A stretch of 51,248 nt of DNA, taken from an uncultured Clostridia bacterium (GTDB lineage: Bacteria > Bacillota > Clostridia > TANB77 > CAG-465). Of the stretch, positions 29,078 to 42,219 are shown in pieces. Position 1 is the stretch's first letter. Every line of letters begins with the position of its first letter. Location: positions 1 to 51,248 of the forward strand of contig CANQPW010000007.1 in the NCBI GenBank assembly GCA_947625855.1. The letters run 5' to 3'. The translations under genes and the position numbers were made by a program. Below the pieces are notes generated by a model that worked only from the letters and a program-made list of their open reading frames with translations, did no database searches and had not been told where the DNA came from.

Positions 29078-30583
29078 ATGAATAATAAAAGAGGTGTAAC
29101 ACTTACTGTACTAGCAGTTGCAATAGTAATTATGGTAATTTTAGCATCTGTTGTAGTAGTAAATGTGGGAGATTCTGTTACAGATACAAGAAAAACAACT
29201 TTTGCAAATGATTTAAAAACTGTATCAGATCAAGTATCAGTATATTATGTTCAAAATGATAAAATTCCAACAGATGATGAACCTTTATCTGAAAAAGAAG
29301 TTTTAAATCTTGCTGGACAGGATAATATGAATTTTTTAAAAGAAGAATTAAGACTTAATGGTGATGATAATGATAACACAGATTTGGGTACGTTTTACAA
29401 AATAAATTTGTCAAAAATAGATATAGAAAATACAAATAGAGGAATCTCTCAAAATGGTGAAAATGACATATATGTAGTGTCTTATCCATCTCTTAATGTA
29501 TATTATCTTGCAGGTATTAGTGCAGATAGTACAAAATATTTTTCACTTAGTGAAAAACTAACACAAAATGTTAAAGTAGAGGATGAAGAAACTATAAACA
29601 ATATAAATAATGTTGATGTAAAAACAGAAGTTGTATCTGGTGTTACAGTAAAAAAGATGATAAAAACATGGACAAATAATGCAAATGTTTTAATACAAGC
29701 AAATATTGCAAATACAGAAAAGTTATATTTGGTAATAAATAACGAAAAAAGACAAATAAAAACAGATGTAGGAAATAACAATTTATCTTTTTCTAGTTTA
29801 GAAGATATTAAGGCTGGAAAAACAAGCCTTAGAGCTGATATAACAGATGCTGATATAGAATATTTTAATAATTTACCACAAAACGATAAAAAATTATATA
29901 TTGTAAAAGAAAAAGATGGTAAAACTACTGCAAATGTTGAAGTAGATTTTTCAAATTTTGAAAATATGCCACCAAACCTTGCAGAAGTAGATTATATAGA
30001 AAATGATAATTATAACATTATAGAATTTAGTGCAAAAGACAGTATCAGTGGTCTAAAGAATGTGTATTATGAGGTAGTTGAAAAATATGATGAAAATGCA
30101 AATGTTATTAATTATTTTTCTGATGTAGAAAGTTATGATGATGCATATATAAAGACAAGAGGAAAAAAACTTGATATATCAAGTGATGGTATATATCAAA
30201 TAAAACTTTCAAAAGATGTAGCAAAAATACAAATAACTGCTGAAGATAAGGCAGGTAATTTTTCAACTATATTTGCTGAAATTTCAAAAGATATGTATGT
30301 TACAGTTTTAGATAAAAAAAGAGAGTTAAAAAATCTTGATTTAAAGTTATTATTTATATCAAAGGCTGATTTGGAAAGTGTAAGTATTTTTCTTAGTAGT
30401 GATGGAATAGACTTTGAAGATGAGAAAAAATTAGATATAGAAAAATTAGAAGATGAATATAGATATGAGGCAAATGTAAGTTATGAAGATATTATAACAA
30501 CACAAGATTTATATGTAAAAATAAATATGAATGATGTTAATGGTAAAAATTATGTAAGAATTATAAACTTAGAAGAAATGTAA
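29078..30583 (+). CDS. Prepilin-like protein with class III-like N-terminal signal
   Basis: MNNKRGVTLTVLAVAIVIMVILASVVVVNVGDS resembles type IV pilin N-termini; C-terminal Ig-like/beta-rich region. Confidence 0.5.
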   Translation: MNNKRGVTLTVLAVAIVIMVILASVVVVNVGDSVTDTRKTTFANDLKTVSDQVSVYYVQNDKIPTDDEPLSEKEVLNLAGQDNMNFLKEELRLNGDDNDNTDLGTFYKINLSKIDIENTNRGISQNGENDIYVVSYPSLNVYYLAGISADSTKYFSLSEKLTQNVKVEDEETINNINNVDVKTEVVSGVTVKKMIKTWTNNANVLIQANIANTEKLYLVINNEKRQIKTDVGNNNLSFSSLEDIKAGKTSLRADITDADIEYFNNLPQNDKKLYIVKEKDGKTTANVEVDFSNFENMPPNLAEVDYIENDNYNIIEFSAKDSISGLKNVYYEVVEKYDENANVINYFSDVESYDDAYIKTRGKKLDISSDGIYQIKLSKDVAKIQITAEDKAGNFSTIFAEISKDMYVTVLDKKRELKNLDLKLLFISKADLESVSIFLSSDGIDFEDEKKLDIEKLEDEYRYEANVSYEDIITTQDLYVKINMNDVNGKNYVRIINLEEM

Positions 30584-30602
30584 TATGAAGGGGAAATAAA
30601 AT

Positions 30603-33600
30603 ATGTCAAATAAGTGGACACAAGAGCAACAAATTGCAATAGATAAGAAGAATGCAAATATTTTGGTATCTGCATCTGCTGGAAGTGGAAAAACAGCAGT
30701 GCTTGTTGAACGTGTTATAAAAAAAGTAATAGATGAGGGAGTAAATATAGATGAGATTTTGGTTGTAACTTTTACTAATGCCTCTGCCATAGAATTAAAA
30801 GAAAGATTACTTGCAGCAATATATAAGGCATTAGATGAAAATCCACATGATATATTTTTAAAGAGGCAGTTAACTTTAATAAATAGAGCTAGTATAACAA
30901 CAATTCATGCGTTTTGTTTAGAGCTTATACGTTCAAATTTTCATATATTAGATATTGATCCTAATTTTAAAATATGTGATGAAGCAAAGAGTAGCCTTTT
31001 AAAAGGTAAAATAATGAATAATGTATTAGAGGGGCAATATATTGAATACTCGGAAGAAGAAAAAACATCTTCAAAACTATATAAAGTATTAGAATTATTT
31101 AATGGAAAAGATGAAAATTTACTTCAAAGCTTATTTAAAATTTATTCATATATTCAAAGTTTTGCTTATCCATTTGAATGGCTTAAGTCACAGATAGAAA
31201 AATATAATATACAAGAAGATGTAGATTTATATAATACAGAATTTGGAAGAGAAATATATATAAATTCAATAGAGGAATTAAAGTTAGTATTAAAACGTGG
31301 AGATGAATTATATGATGAAATATATAAATATGATGATTTTAAAAAATTCTCAGATTGTATTTTAGAGGATTTAACAAAAGTAAAAGATGTAATTTTTAAC
31401 AGTAATAATTCATGGGACAAGTTATATACTCTTTTAAGTAATTTAGAATTTAGAAGAAGCCCTATATACAAAGGTGATAATTTATTTTTAAAAGAAAAAA
31501 TTGCATCTTTTAGAAATGACATATTAAAAAGTACAGTAACAAATGTTAAAAAGAGTATTTATTCTAGTAGCAGAAATATTTTAAGAGATAATAGAGTTGC
31601 ATATGAATATATATTATATTTATACGAATTTTTAAAAAAATTTGATGAGGAATATAGTAATGAAAAGAAAAAAGAGGGGTTAATAGACTTTAATGATATT
31701 GAACATTTAGCTTTAAAATTATTAATAGATAGAAAAGATGATAAAACTCAAACAACTGATATTGCAAAGAAAATTCAAAAAAGATTTAAAGAAGTATATA
31801 CAGATGAGTATCAAGATACAAGCTTTGTTCAAGAAGCAATTTTAGAGGCAGTATCAGGTGGTAAAAATAGATTTATGGTAGGGGATATAAAGCAGAGCAT
31901 ATATAGATTTAGACAAGCAATGCCAGATATCTTTAATGAAAAGTATAAAACATATGATTTAGTAGATATTAAAAATAATGATGATACAAATTTTTCAAAT
32001 ACTAAAATTGTACTTGCTAAAAATTTTAGAAGTAGAAAAAATGTAATAGATAGTATAAATTATATATTTGAAAAAATAATGAGTATGGAAAATGGTGAGT
32101 GTGATTACTCAGATATTGAAGTATTAAAATTTGGTGCAGATAAATATGAAGAAAATGAAAATATAAATTATAATACAGAAATAGATATAGTAAATTTAAG
32201 AGAAGATGAAGAAGATAAAGTATATCTAAAAGATGTAGATTATGATGAGGAAGAAGATGAAGCCTTAAAATATATAAAAGAGTTAAAAGATTTTGAAATA
32301 GAGGCATATTGCATAGCTAAAAGAGTAAAAAAGATTGTAAATGAATTTATGATATATGACATATCTAAAAAACAATTTAGAAAAGCAAGTTACAAAGATA
32401 TTGTAATATTACTAAGAAGTATAAAAGATAAAGGAGAAATACTTGAAAATACATTAAAGAAACAAGATATACCTGTATTTTCAGATGCTTCAAGTAGTCT
32501 TTTTGATGGCGATGAAATAAAACTTATATTATCTTTTTTAAGAGTACTTGATAATCCTTATCAAGAAATTCATATGATAGGAGTTATGTTTAGTATAATT
32601 GGAAAATTTACTTTAGATGATTTAGTTTATTTAAAAAATTATGATAAACATACAAATATTTATGATAATTTGTTTAGTATTAAAGATATGATACTAAAAA
32701 AGGAAGAAAAATCTGATTATGAAATATATATTTTAGATAGAATACAAAAGTTTATATTACTTGTAGAAAAATTTACAACTTATTCAAAAATATATAATAT
32801 AGATGATTTATTAATAAGAATATATAAAGAAACAAATATATATTATCAATTTGCATTAGAAGAAATTTCAAATTTAAAAAAAGCAAATCTTGATATGCTA
32901 ATAGAACTTGCTAAAAACTTTAATGCAAATGGTAATAGAACTTTAAATTCATATATTATCTATATAGATAATTTAAAGGATAAAGCTGATACCTCAATAT
33001 CTTCTGCTAAAATAATTGGAGAAAATGAAGATGTAGTAAGGATTATGACAATACATAAATCAAAAGGACTTGAATTTCCTGTTGTTATACTTGCTGATAC
33101 TATGAGAAAATATAATATGAAAGATACAACATCATCTGTTACTTGTCATCATAAGTTAGGTATTGGAATAAACATAGTAAATGATGAGTTAGGTATAACT
33201 TATCCATCTGTTATAAAACAGGCGATAAAAAATGAAGTTACAAAAGAGACTAAATCAGAAGAATTAAGAATGCTTTATGTAGCACTTACAAGAGCAAAAG
33301 AAAAGTTAATAATTTTTGCTACAACAAAAGATTATGAAAAGCTAAAAGATAATACTTTTGTTATGCAAAAAGAAGGTAAAATAGAAGATGTTTTGGTATC
33401 CAAAAATGATAGTTATTTTGAAAATATACTTATGTCTTTAAAAATATATGAAGAAGATGAGAAAAATAATAATATTTTTGATATAAATGTAATTAATGTA
33501 AAAGAGAAAAATTCAGAAGATGTTGAAAATATATTTGAGTTAGAAGATGAAAAAAAAGAAAATGTATTAAATAATAAAATTTGTGATTTAAAATCTGTAT

Positions 33601-34361
33601 ATAACAAAGATTTAGAAGAAAAGAAAAATAAAGATTTAGAAGTTATAAAAAATAATATTGATGCGTTATATAAAAATATTGAGGATACAACTACACCAAG
33701 TAGAATAAGTGTAAGCACGCTTAAAAAACTAGAACAAGAAGAAAATATTACATCAATGTATGAAAATACTGATAATTTAACTGATGATGAACTTGCAAAT
33801 GATGAAGAAAAAGTTTATATTAAAAAGAAAAAATATAGAGAACCTAATGCTATAAGTAATGAGAGTAAAAGCTATACTCCTGTAAGAAAAGGTATACTTG
33901 TACATTTTATACTAGAAAATTTGGATATGAGTATTTCAAGTAAAGATGCTTTAAACAAATATATTAATAACTTAGTAGATATTGGTACTATAAATAGTGT
34001 GGATAAAAAATATATAAATGTTACAAGAATATATAATTTTTTAAATTCAAAAATTGGTAAAGAATTAAAGAGTGCTAAAAAATTATTTAGAGAATATGAG
34101 TTTATATTAAAAGATAAGGCTATTTCAAATAGCGTTATTCAAGGTGTAATAGATCTTTTTTACATTACAGATGATGGAAAGGTTATACTTGTTGATTTTA
34201 AAACAGATAGAATAAAAGATGAAAAAATATTTATTGCAAGATATAAAAAACAACTTGATATATATAAAGAGGCAATAGAAAAGCTACTTAACTATAAGGT
34301 AGATAAAGAATATATTTATGCTTTTTCAATAAATAAAGAGATAGAAATAAAGGAGAATTAA
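30603..34361 (+). CDS. addA: ATP-dependent helicase/nuclease subunit A
   Basis: ASAGSGKTAVLVERVI; VTFTNASA; YTDEYQDTS; TIHKSKGLEFPVVILAD; C-terminal RecB-type nuclease VDFKTDRI. Confidence 0.95.
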   Translation: MSNKWTQEQQIAIDKKNANILVSASAGSGKTAVLVERVIKKVIDEGVNIDEILVVTFTNASAIELKERLLAAIYKALDENPHDIFLKRQLTLINRASITTIHAFCLELIRSNFHILDIDPNFKICDEAKSSLLKGKIMNNVLEGQYIEYSEEEKTSSKLYKVLELFNGKDENLLQSLFKIYSYIQSFAYPFEWLKSQIEKYNIQEDVDLYNTEFGREIYINSIEELKLVLKRGDELYDEIYKYDDFKKFSDCILEDLTKVKDVIFNSNNSWDKLYTLLSNLEFRRSPIYKGDNLFLKEKIASFRNDILKSTVTNVKKSIYSSSRNILRDNRVAYEYILYLYEFLKKFDEEYSNEKKKEGLIDFNDIEHLALKLLIDRKDDKTQTTDIAKKIQKRFKEVYTDEYQDTSFVQEAILEAVSGGKNRFMVGDIKQSIYRFRQAMPDIFNEKYKTYDLVDIKNNDDTNFSNTKIVLAKNFRSRKNVIDSINYIFEKIMSMENGECDYSDIEVLKFGADKYEENENINYNTEIDIVNLREDEEDKVYLKDVDYDEEEDEALKYIKELKDFEIEAYCIAKRVKKIVNEFMIYDISKKQFRKASYKDIVILLRSIKDKGEILENTLKKQDIPVFSDASSSLFDGDEIKLILSFLRVLDNPYQEIHMIGVMFSIIGKFTLDDLVYLKNYDKHTNIYDNLFSIKDMILKKEEKSDYEIYILDRIQKFILLVEKFTTYSKIYNIDDLLIRIYKETNIYYQFALEEISNLKKANLDMLIELAKNFNANGNRTLNSYIIYIDNLKDKADTSISSAKIIGENEDVVRIMTIHKSKGLEFPVVILADTMRKYNMKDTTSSVTCHHKLGIGINIVNDELGITYPSVIKQAIKNEVTKETKSEELRMLYVALTRAKEKLIIFATTKDYEKLKDNTFVMQKEGKIEDVLVSKNDSYFENILMSLKIYEEDEKNNNIFDINVINVKEKNSEDVENIFELEDEKKENVLNNKICDLKSVYNKDLEEKKNKDLEVIKNNIDALYKNIEDTTTPSRISVSTLKKLEQEENITSMYENTDNLTDDELANDEEKVYIKKKKYREPNAISNESKSYTPVRKGILVHFILENLDMSISSKDALNKYINNLVDIGTINSVDKKYINVTRIYNFLNSKIGKELKSAKKLFREYEFILKDKAISNSVIQGVIDLFYITDDGKVILVDFKTDRIKDEKIFIARYKKQLDIYKEAIEKLLNYKVDKEYIYAFSINKEIEIKEN

Positions 34362-35207
34362 ATGAAGAATTATACAAATGAACAAGTAACACTTAATAAA
34401 GTGGGAGATGTTTACTATTTAGAATTTAATATATTAAAAAAATATAATGATAAACTACGTCATGCTATAACTCTAAGACATGGTGGTGTAAGCATTTTGC
34501 CAGTAGATTCATTAAATTTTAGAAAAGGACCATTAAATAGTTTAGAAAATGTTATTTCTAATATAAATATTTTGTGTGATAAAGTAGGTTTTGATTATCC
34601 TTTTTATAAAGCAAAACAAAATCATACAGATAATATTTTAATTATAACTGAAAAAAATAAAGAAAAATATAGTATTGAAAATGAATGTTCTGATGAAATA
34701 GATGGAATTATTACACAAGATAAAAATATTTCTACTATGATAACTACTGCTGACTGTAATCCAATAATTATTTATGATACAAAGAAAAATATTGTAGCAA
34801 ATATTCATAGTGGTTGGAAAGGAACAATAAAAAGAATATACTTAAAAGCAGTAGATATACTAGTAAATAATTTTTCTTCTAATATAGAAGATATTGTAGT
34901 ATGTATTGGACCATCTATTAGAAAATGTTGTTTTAGTAGTGAAGAAGAAAGTTTTAAAGAGAAATTTTTAAATATATGGGAAGATGAAAAAAATTATATT
35001 ACCTATGAAGAAAATGGAAGATTTCATATAGATTTAGTATATTTGATAAAAAGAGATTTATTAAATATTGGAATAAAAAAAGAAAATATTGCTGATGCAA
35101 ATATTTGTACTATGTGTAATTATGAAGACTTTTTCTCATATAGAATAGCAACTAAAAACAAACAAGAAGATTTTGGATGTATGGCAACTGTTGTAGAACT
35201 TATATAA
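34362..35207 (+). CDS. pgeF: Peptidoglycan editing factor PgeF (YfiH/laccase-domain family)
   Basis: QNHTDNILI; TTADCNPIIIYD; NIHSGWKGT; CIGPSIRKCCF. Confidence 0.9.
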   Translation: MKNYTNEQVTLNKVGDVYYLEFNILKKYNDKLRHAITLRHGGVSILPVDSLNFRKGPLNSLENVISNINILCDKVGFDYPFYKAKQNHTDNILIITEKNKEKYSIENECSDEIDGIITQDKNISTMITTADCNPIIIYDTKKNIVANIHSGWKGTIKRIYLKAVDILVNNFSSNIEDIVVCIGPSIRKCCFSSEEESFKEKFLNIWEDEKNYITYEENGRFHIDLVYLIKRDLLNIGIKKENIADANICTMCNYEDFFSYRIATKNKQEDFGCMATVVELI

Positions 35208-35238
35208 TTTGCAATTTAATTAAAAGTATTATAAAATG

Positions 35239-35267
35239 TTGACTATGCACTTTTGTTTTGATATAAT
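35239..35267 (+). promoter_or_regulatory. SigA-type promoter of pgsA
   Basis: TTGACT - 17 nt - TATAAT. Confidence 0.75.
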
Positions 35268-35291
35268 CTTGTGCAAAAGGGAGGAATATAA

Positions 35292-35972
35292 ATGTTTAAG
35301 AAAAAGAATATACCAAATATGTTAACTATTTTAAGAATAATATTAGTACCATTATTTGTAGTGCTTATTTATTTTCCTTATGAGGCTATCATTGATATGC
35401 TTGATACTATTGGTTTAGATGCAATAGGAAATACATTTTTTAAGTTTTTATCTGATTTTTCAATATATATTGCACTAGCTATCTATTTAATAGCATCTAT
35501 AACTGATTTTTTAGATGGTTTTATATCTAGACGATATGGACTTATAACTAAATTTGGAAAGATAATGGATCCACTTGCAGATAAACTTTTAGTTTCTACT
35601 GGATTTATAATTCTTACAGGAGAAGGAATAATACCTGCATGGATTACAGTAATTATAGTATTTAGAGATTTTTTTGTTAATGCTTTAAGAATGTTTGGAA
35701 CTGATAATAATAAAGAACTTTCTGCATCTTTAAGTGGAAAAATAAAAACTGTATTTCAGCTTATAGGTGTACCACTTGCTATTTTAAATCTTGCAATAAT
35801 GCCTAAATATGGTTATTTAGCATTTGTTGAATATGCGACTAAAATGAATGGATTTGAACTTTTTGTAAATGTATTTATGTCAGTTGCAGTATCTGTTGCA
35901 ACAATAGCAACATTAGCATCTTTTGTAACTTATTTTATAAGATTTAGAAAAGATATAGATTTAGAAAAGTAA
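35292..35972 (+). CDS. pgsA: CDP-diacylglycerol-glycerol-3-phosphate 3-phosphatidyltransferase
   Basis: NIPNMLTILRIILVPLF; SITDFLDGFISRRYGLITKFGKIMDPLADKLL (CDP-alcohol phosphotransferase motif). Confidence 0.95.
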   Translation: MFKKKNIPNMLTILRIILVPLFVVLIYFPYEAIIDMLDTIGLDAIGNTFFKFLSDFSIYIALAIYLIASITDFLDGFISRRYGLITKFGKIMDPLADKLLVSTGFIILTGEGIIPAWITVIIVFRDFFVNALRMFGTDNNKELSASLSGKIKTVFQLIGVPLAILNLAIMPKYGYLAFVEYATKMNGFELFVNVFMSVAVSVATIATLASFVTYFIRFRKDIDLEK

Positions 35973-35987
35973 AAAAATTAGAAAGTA

Positions 35988-36017
35988 AAAAATGGAGTGA
36001 ATTTTCACTCCATTTTT
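35988..36017. terminator. Bidirectional terminator
   Basis: AAAAATGGAGTGAA-TT-TTCACTCCATTTTT. Confidence 0.85.
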
Positions 36018-36414
36018 ATATAAACCAATATTTTTCATCATCTACTGCATCTTTTATTTCATCATATGAAACATCAAAAGTACCTGCTATTGTTTCACAG
36101 TATATTTCAAAATCTTTACTGCAAACATCACCTCTTGAAGTTTTTAAAAAGTCTATGCCTTCTTGAAGGCTTCTTTTTATAACTAAATCTTTTTCATAAC
36201 TTGTTATATCTTTAGAATTTATTATTCTTTTTATGGTATCATATGGGATATAAAAAAACTCAGATATAACATTACAACAATAAGAAAAATAATCGTTTCT
36301 AAAATTTCTTTTACAATTTTTTAAATATAAAATAGAATTATATAATGTTATAGAAGTACTTAGTATTTCTTTTTTTAATTTTTCTTCAAGAGTTCCATAA
36401 CTTGTGCTTTCCAT
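36016..36414 (-). CDS. Hypothetical protein with internal tandem duplication (132 aa)
   Basis: Minus-strand SD AAAGGAGGAG before ATG; two ~50-aa related halves. Confidence 0.65.
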   Translation of the reverse strand: MESTSYGTLEEKLKKEILSTSITLYNSILYLKNCKRNFRNDYFSYCCNVISEFFYIPYDTIKRIINSKDITSYEKDLVIKRSLQEGIDFLKTSRGDVCSKDFEIYCETIAGTFDVSYDEIKDAVDDEKYWFI

Positions 36415-36697
36415 TTATCTCCTCCTTTATAATAAAAAATGTATAAAAATATATAGAAATTATAAAAATTATAAAAATATATAAAAAATAAAAGAAAACA
36501 TTGTGATTAAACTAAGTTACTGAATACAAAAATTATTATGTACTCTTTAATATGTGATGAACCATATTATAGCATATGATGAAAAATAAGTAAATAGAAA
36601 TTATATATCATTATCAAGTAAATTTTGTAGTAAAATTTTGTTGATATAATTCTTGAAAATGCAGATAATATATAGTAAAATAGTGATAGAATATATT

Positions 36698-38782
<2,085 letters not shown>

Positions 38783-38798
38783 GAAGAAGGGGGATTTT

Positions 38799-41700
38799 GT
38801 GAATCCATTTATATCAAACTTTACAAAAAGTACAAATTTCATTAGTTTATTAAATGATATAAAAACAGAAAAAAATAATATAAGCGTTATAGGGCTTACT
38901 GATTCTGCTAAAGCACATATTATAGCAGGAATAAGTAAAAATAGTGATAAAGCCTCACTTATTGTATGTAGCAATAGCCTTTTAGCAACAAAGTTTGTTC
39001 AAGATTTAAAGTTCTTTACAGATGAGGAAATATTGTATTTTCCGGCAAAAAAGATAGGATATTATGATATAGAAGCTGAAACAAAAGAATTTTCAAATAC
39101 AAGAATGAGTATTATAGAAAAAATTAATAGTGGTAACAAAAATATAATAGTTACCACTATTGATGCGCTTTTAACAAAGATGTTACCTAGTATAACATAT
39201 AAAGGAAAAGACATGTATATTAAGGTAGGAGATAAAATTAATTTATCTGAATTTGCTAAAAATTTAGATAGTTTAGGATATGAAAGATGTGAAGTCGTTG
39301 AAGGTAAAGGTCAGTTTGCAATACGTGGTGGAATAGTAGATGTATTTACATTAGATAATGAATTACCATATAGAATTGAATTATTTGGCGATGAAATAGA
39401 TAATATTAGAACATTTGATGCTTTAACACAAAGAAGTATAGATACAGTAAAAGGTATACATACATCATATGCAACAGATAATTTAGTAAGTAAAGAAAAT
39501 AAAGATGAGATAATAAATAAATTACAAGAATTAACAAATAGTAAAGAATTATCTTCTGAGCTTAAGAAAAATATTTTAGCAGATATAGAAAAAATAGAGG
39601 CAGGAAATATAGAAAATCTGATAGATAAATATTTTGAATTATTAGTACCAAATTATGAAACATTGCTTGATTATGTAAAAGATTATAACATATACATAGA
39701 TGAACCTTTAAAAAATATAGAAAAGGCAAATAATATTTGTTATGAAAATAATGAAACTATAAAAATACTAGGAGAAAGAGAATATATATATATGCCATAT
39801 GTAAATAAATATATAAGCTATGAGATGATAGAACAAAAATTAAAACATATGACAAATATATATTTAGAAAGTATTAATACAGATAAATCTATTCATAAAA
39901 ATAGGAAATCATATTATTTTACAAGTAGAGAAGAAAATTTTTATAAAGCAAGTATGGAAGTTTTAGTAAATGATATAACTAAAGCACGTGATAGGATAGT
40001 TTTACTTGTATATCCAACCGCTTCAAGAGTGGAACAAATAAAAAATTATCTTTTATCAAATGAAATTTTGGTAAACCAAATTGATGGTATTTCTTCTTGT
40101 TCTTGTGAAATAGGAAAAGTATATATAACACAAGGAATTTTATCCTCTGGATTTTACAGCGAAGAATTTAACTTTTTAATAATTGCAGAGCCTGTAAGTG
40201 GAATTAATTTATCAAAGCCTAAAAAGATAAAGAAAAATAGTATTGGGCAGAGTATAAATACTTATGCTGATTTACAAGTAGGAGATTTTGTAGTACATGA
40301 AAATCATGGTATTGGAATATACAGAGGAGTAGAGGCAATATCAGTACAGAATATAAAGAAGGACTATATTAAGATTGAATATGCCGACAAAGGAGTACTT
40401 TATGTCCCTATAAATCAACTTGATTCAGTAGGTAAATATGTATGTGATGATGATACAGTACCAAAACTTAATGTACTTGGTACTAAAGAATGGGAAAAAA
40501 CTAAATCAAAAGTTATAAAACATGTAGAAGAAATTGCAAAGGAATTAGTTTTGTTATATGCAAAAAGAGAGCAAGCAATTGGATTTGCTTTCTCTCCTGA
40601 TACGCCATGGCAAAGTGAATTTGAAGATTCATTTAAATATGAGCTTACTCAAGATCAAAAAATTGCTTTAGAAGAAATAAAAAAAGATATGGAAGAACCA
40701 AAACCTATGGATAGACTTTTATGTGGTGACGTGGGATATGGTAAAACAGAACTTGCATTAAGAGCTGCTTTTAAAGCTGTAATGGATGGGAAACAGGTAG
40801 CATACCTTGTTCCAACAACTGTACTTTGTTTACAACAATATAGGACTTTTAAAAGTAGAATGGATAGCTTTGGAATAAAAGTAGAAATGCTAAGTAGATT
40901 TAAAAATAAAAAAGAACAAACAGATATAATAAAAAGATTAATTGATGGAAAAATTGATGTACTTATAGGAACACATAGAATGTTATCAAAAGATGTGTTT
41001 TTCAAAGATTTAGGATTTTTAATAATTGATGAGGAACATAGATTTGGTGTAAAAGATAAAGAGGCAATAAAAATATTAAAGGAAAATATAGATGTACTTT
41101 CAATGACTGCAACACCAATTCCTAGAACACTACATATGTCTATGGTGGGCATAAGGCAGATGAGTACACTTACAGAACCTCCTATGGAAAGACTTCCAGT
41201 GCATACATATGTAGTTGAATATAATGAAAGTTTAATAAAAGAAGCAATAGAAAAAGAATTATTAAGAGATGGTCAAGTAATTTATCTAAATAATAGAGTA
41301 AATAGTATTGATGATGTTACAGAAAAAGTAAGAAGAATTGTTCCAAATGCAAGGATTGGTAGTGCACATGGAAGAATGAACCCTGATCAAGTAGAAGATG
41401 TTATGATAAAGTTTATAAATCATGAAATTGATATAATAGTTTGTACTACTATATTAGAATCTGGTATTGATATACCAAATGCTAATACTTTGGTAGTAGA
41501 AGATGCTGATAAATTAGGACTTGCACAACTATATCAAATAAGAGGTAGAGTAGGTCGTTCAAATAGGCTTGCATACGCATATATAACTTATGAAAAAAAT
41601 AAACAAATATCAGAGGTTTCAGAAAAAAGACTTAAAGCTATAAGAGATTTTACCGAGTTTGGTAGTGGATTTAAAATAGCTTTAAGAGATTTAGAAATTA

Positions 41701-42215
41701 GAGGAGCTGGAAATTTACTTGGTAGAGAACAACATGGACATATGGCAAAAGTAGGATATGAACTTTATTTATCACTTCTTGAAAAGGCAGTAAATAATGA
41801 AAAATTAGGAAAAGATAAAAAATCTATTGAAGAAGTACAAAAAGATGTAAAAATTGACGTTGATATATCAGCATATATTAGTGATGAATATATAAAAGAT
41901 CCAATTCAAAAAATACTTATGTATCAAAAAATATCAGATATAAAAAATAAAGAAGAGAGTATGGATGTAATAGATGAATTACTTGATAGATATGGAGATT
42001 TACCAAAGGAAACAGAGAACTTAATTAAAATTGTAGAAATAAGAAATGAAGCAAGAAAATATGGTGTTACAAGAATTATTGCAAATAAAAATATGATAAG
42101 GTTTGAGCCCGTAAATTACAATATTCGATTGACAAATATGGCAAACAATGATATACTTATTCGTGTACAACTGGAGATTAATAAACTTAAAGAGATGTTA
42201 GAAGAAAAGGGGTAA
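38799..42215 (+). CDS. mfd: Transcription-repair coupling factor
   Basis: VGDFVVHENHGIGIYRGVE; LLCGDVGYGKTELALRAAF; LSMTATPIPRTLHMSM; RGRVGRSNRLAYAY. Confidence 0.97.
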   Translation: MNPFISNFTKSTNFISLLNDIKTEKNNISVIGLTDSAKAHIIAGISKNSDKASLIVCSNSLLATKFVQDLKFFTDEEILYFPAKKIGYYDIEAETKEFSNTRMSIIEKINSGNKNIIVTTIDALLTKMLPSITYKGKDMYIKVGDKINLSEFAKNLDSLGYERCEVVEGKGQFAIRGGIVDVFTLDNELPYRIELFGDEIDNIRTFDALTQRSIDTVKGIHTSYATDNLVSKENKDEIINKLQELTNSKELSSELKKNILADIEKIEAGNIENLIDKYFELLVPNYETLLDYVKDYNIYIDEPLKNIEKANNICYENNETIKILGEREYIYMPYVNKYISYEMIEQKLKHMTNIYLESINTDKSIHKNRKSYYFTSREENFYKASMEVLVNDITKARDRIVLLVYPTASRVEQIKNYLLSNEILVNQIDGISSCSCEIGKVYITQGILSSGFYSEEFNFLIIAEPVSGINLSKPKKIKKNSIGQSINTYADLQVGDFVVHENHGIGIYRGVEAISVQNIKKDYIKIEYADKGVLYVPINQLDSVGKYVCDDDTVPKLNVLGTKEWEKTKSKVIKHVEEIAKELVLLYAKREQAIGFAFSPDTPWQSEFEDSFKYELTQDQKIALEEIKKDMEEPKPMDRLLCGDVGYGKTELALRAAFKAVMDGKQVAYLVPTTVLCLQQYRTFKSRMDSFGIKVEMLSRFKNKKEQTDIIKRLIDGKIDVLIGTHRMLSKDVFFKDLGFLIIDEEHRFGVKDKEAIKILKENIDVLSMTATPIPRTLHMSMVGIRQMSTLTEPPMERLPVHTYVVEYNESLIKEAIEKELLRDGQVIYLNNRVNSIDDVTEKVRRIVPNARIGSAHGRMNPDQVEDVMIKFINHEIDIIVCTTILESGIDIPNANTLVVEDADKLGLAQLYQIRGRVGRSNRLAYAYITYEKNKQISEVSEKRLKAIRDFTEFGSGFKIALRDLEIRGAGNLLGREQHGHMAKVGYELYLSLLEKAVNNEKLGKDKKSIEEVQKDVKIDVDISAYISDEYIKDPIQKILMYQKISDIKNKEESMDVIDELLDRYGDLPKETENLIKIVEIRNEARKYGVTRIIANKNMIRFEPVNYNIRLTNMANNDILIRVQLEINKLKEMLEEKG

Positions 42216-42219
42216 AATA

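Noticed and set aside
32026-32307. Minus-strand ORF antisense to addA, and similar ORFs antisense to ligA, thrS, copA, tex and mfd
   Set aside because: Leu/His/Tyr-rich or Ser/Phe/Ile-rich artefacts of codon bias opposite well-supported coding genes.
36420-36690. AT-rich spacer upstream of ligA as a possible origin or repeat array
   Set aside because: Only low-complexity A/T runs such as ATAAAAATATATA; no DnaA-box cluster or periodic repeats seen.
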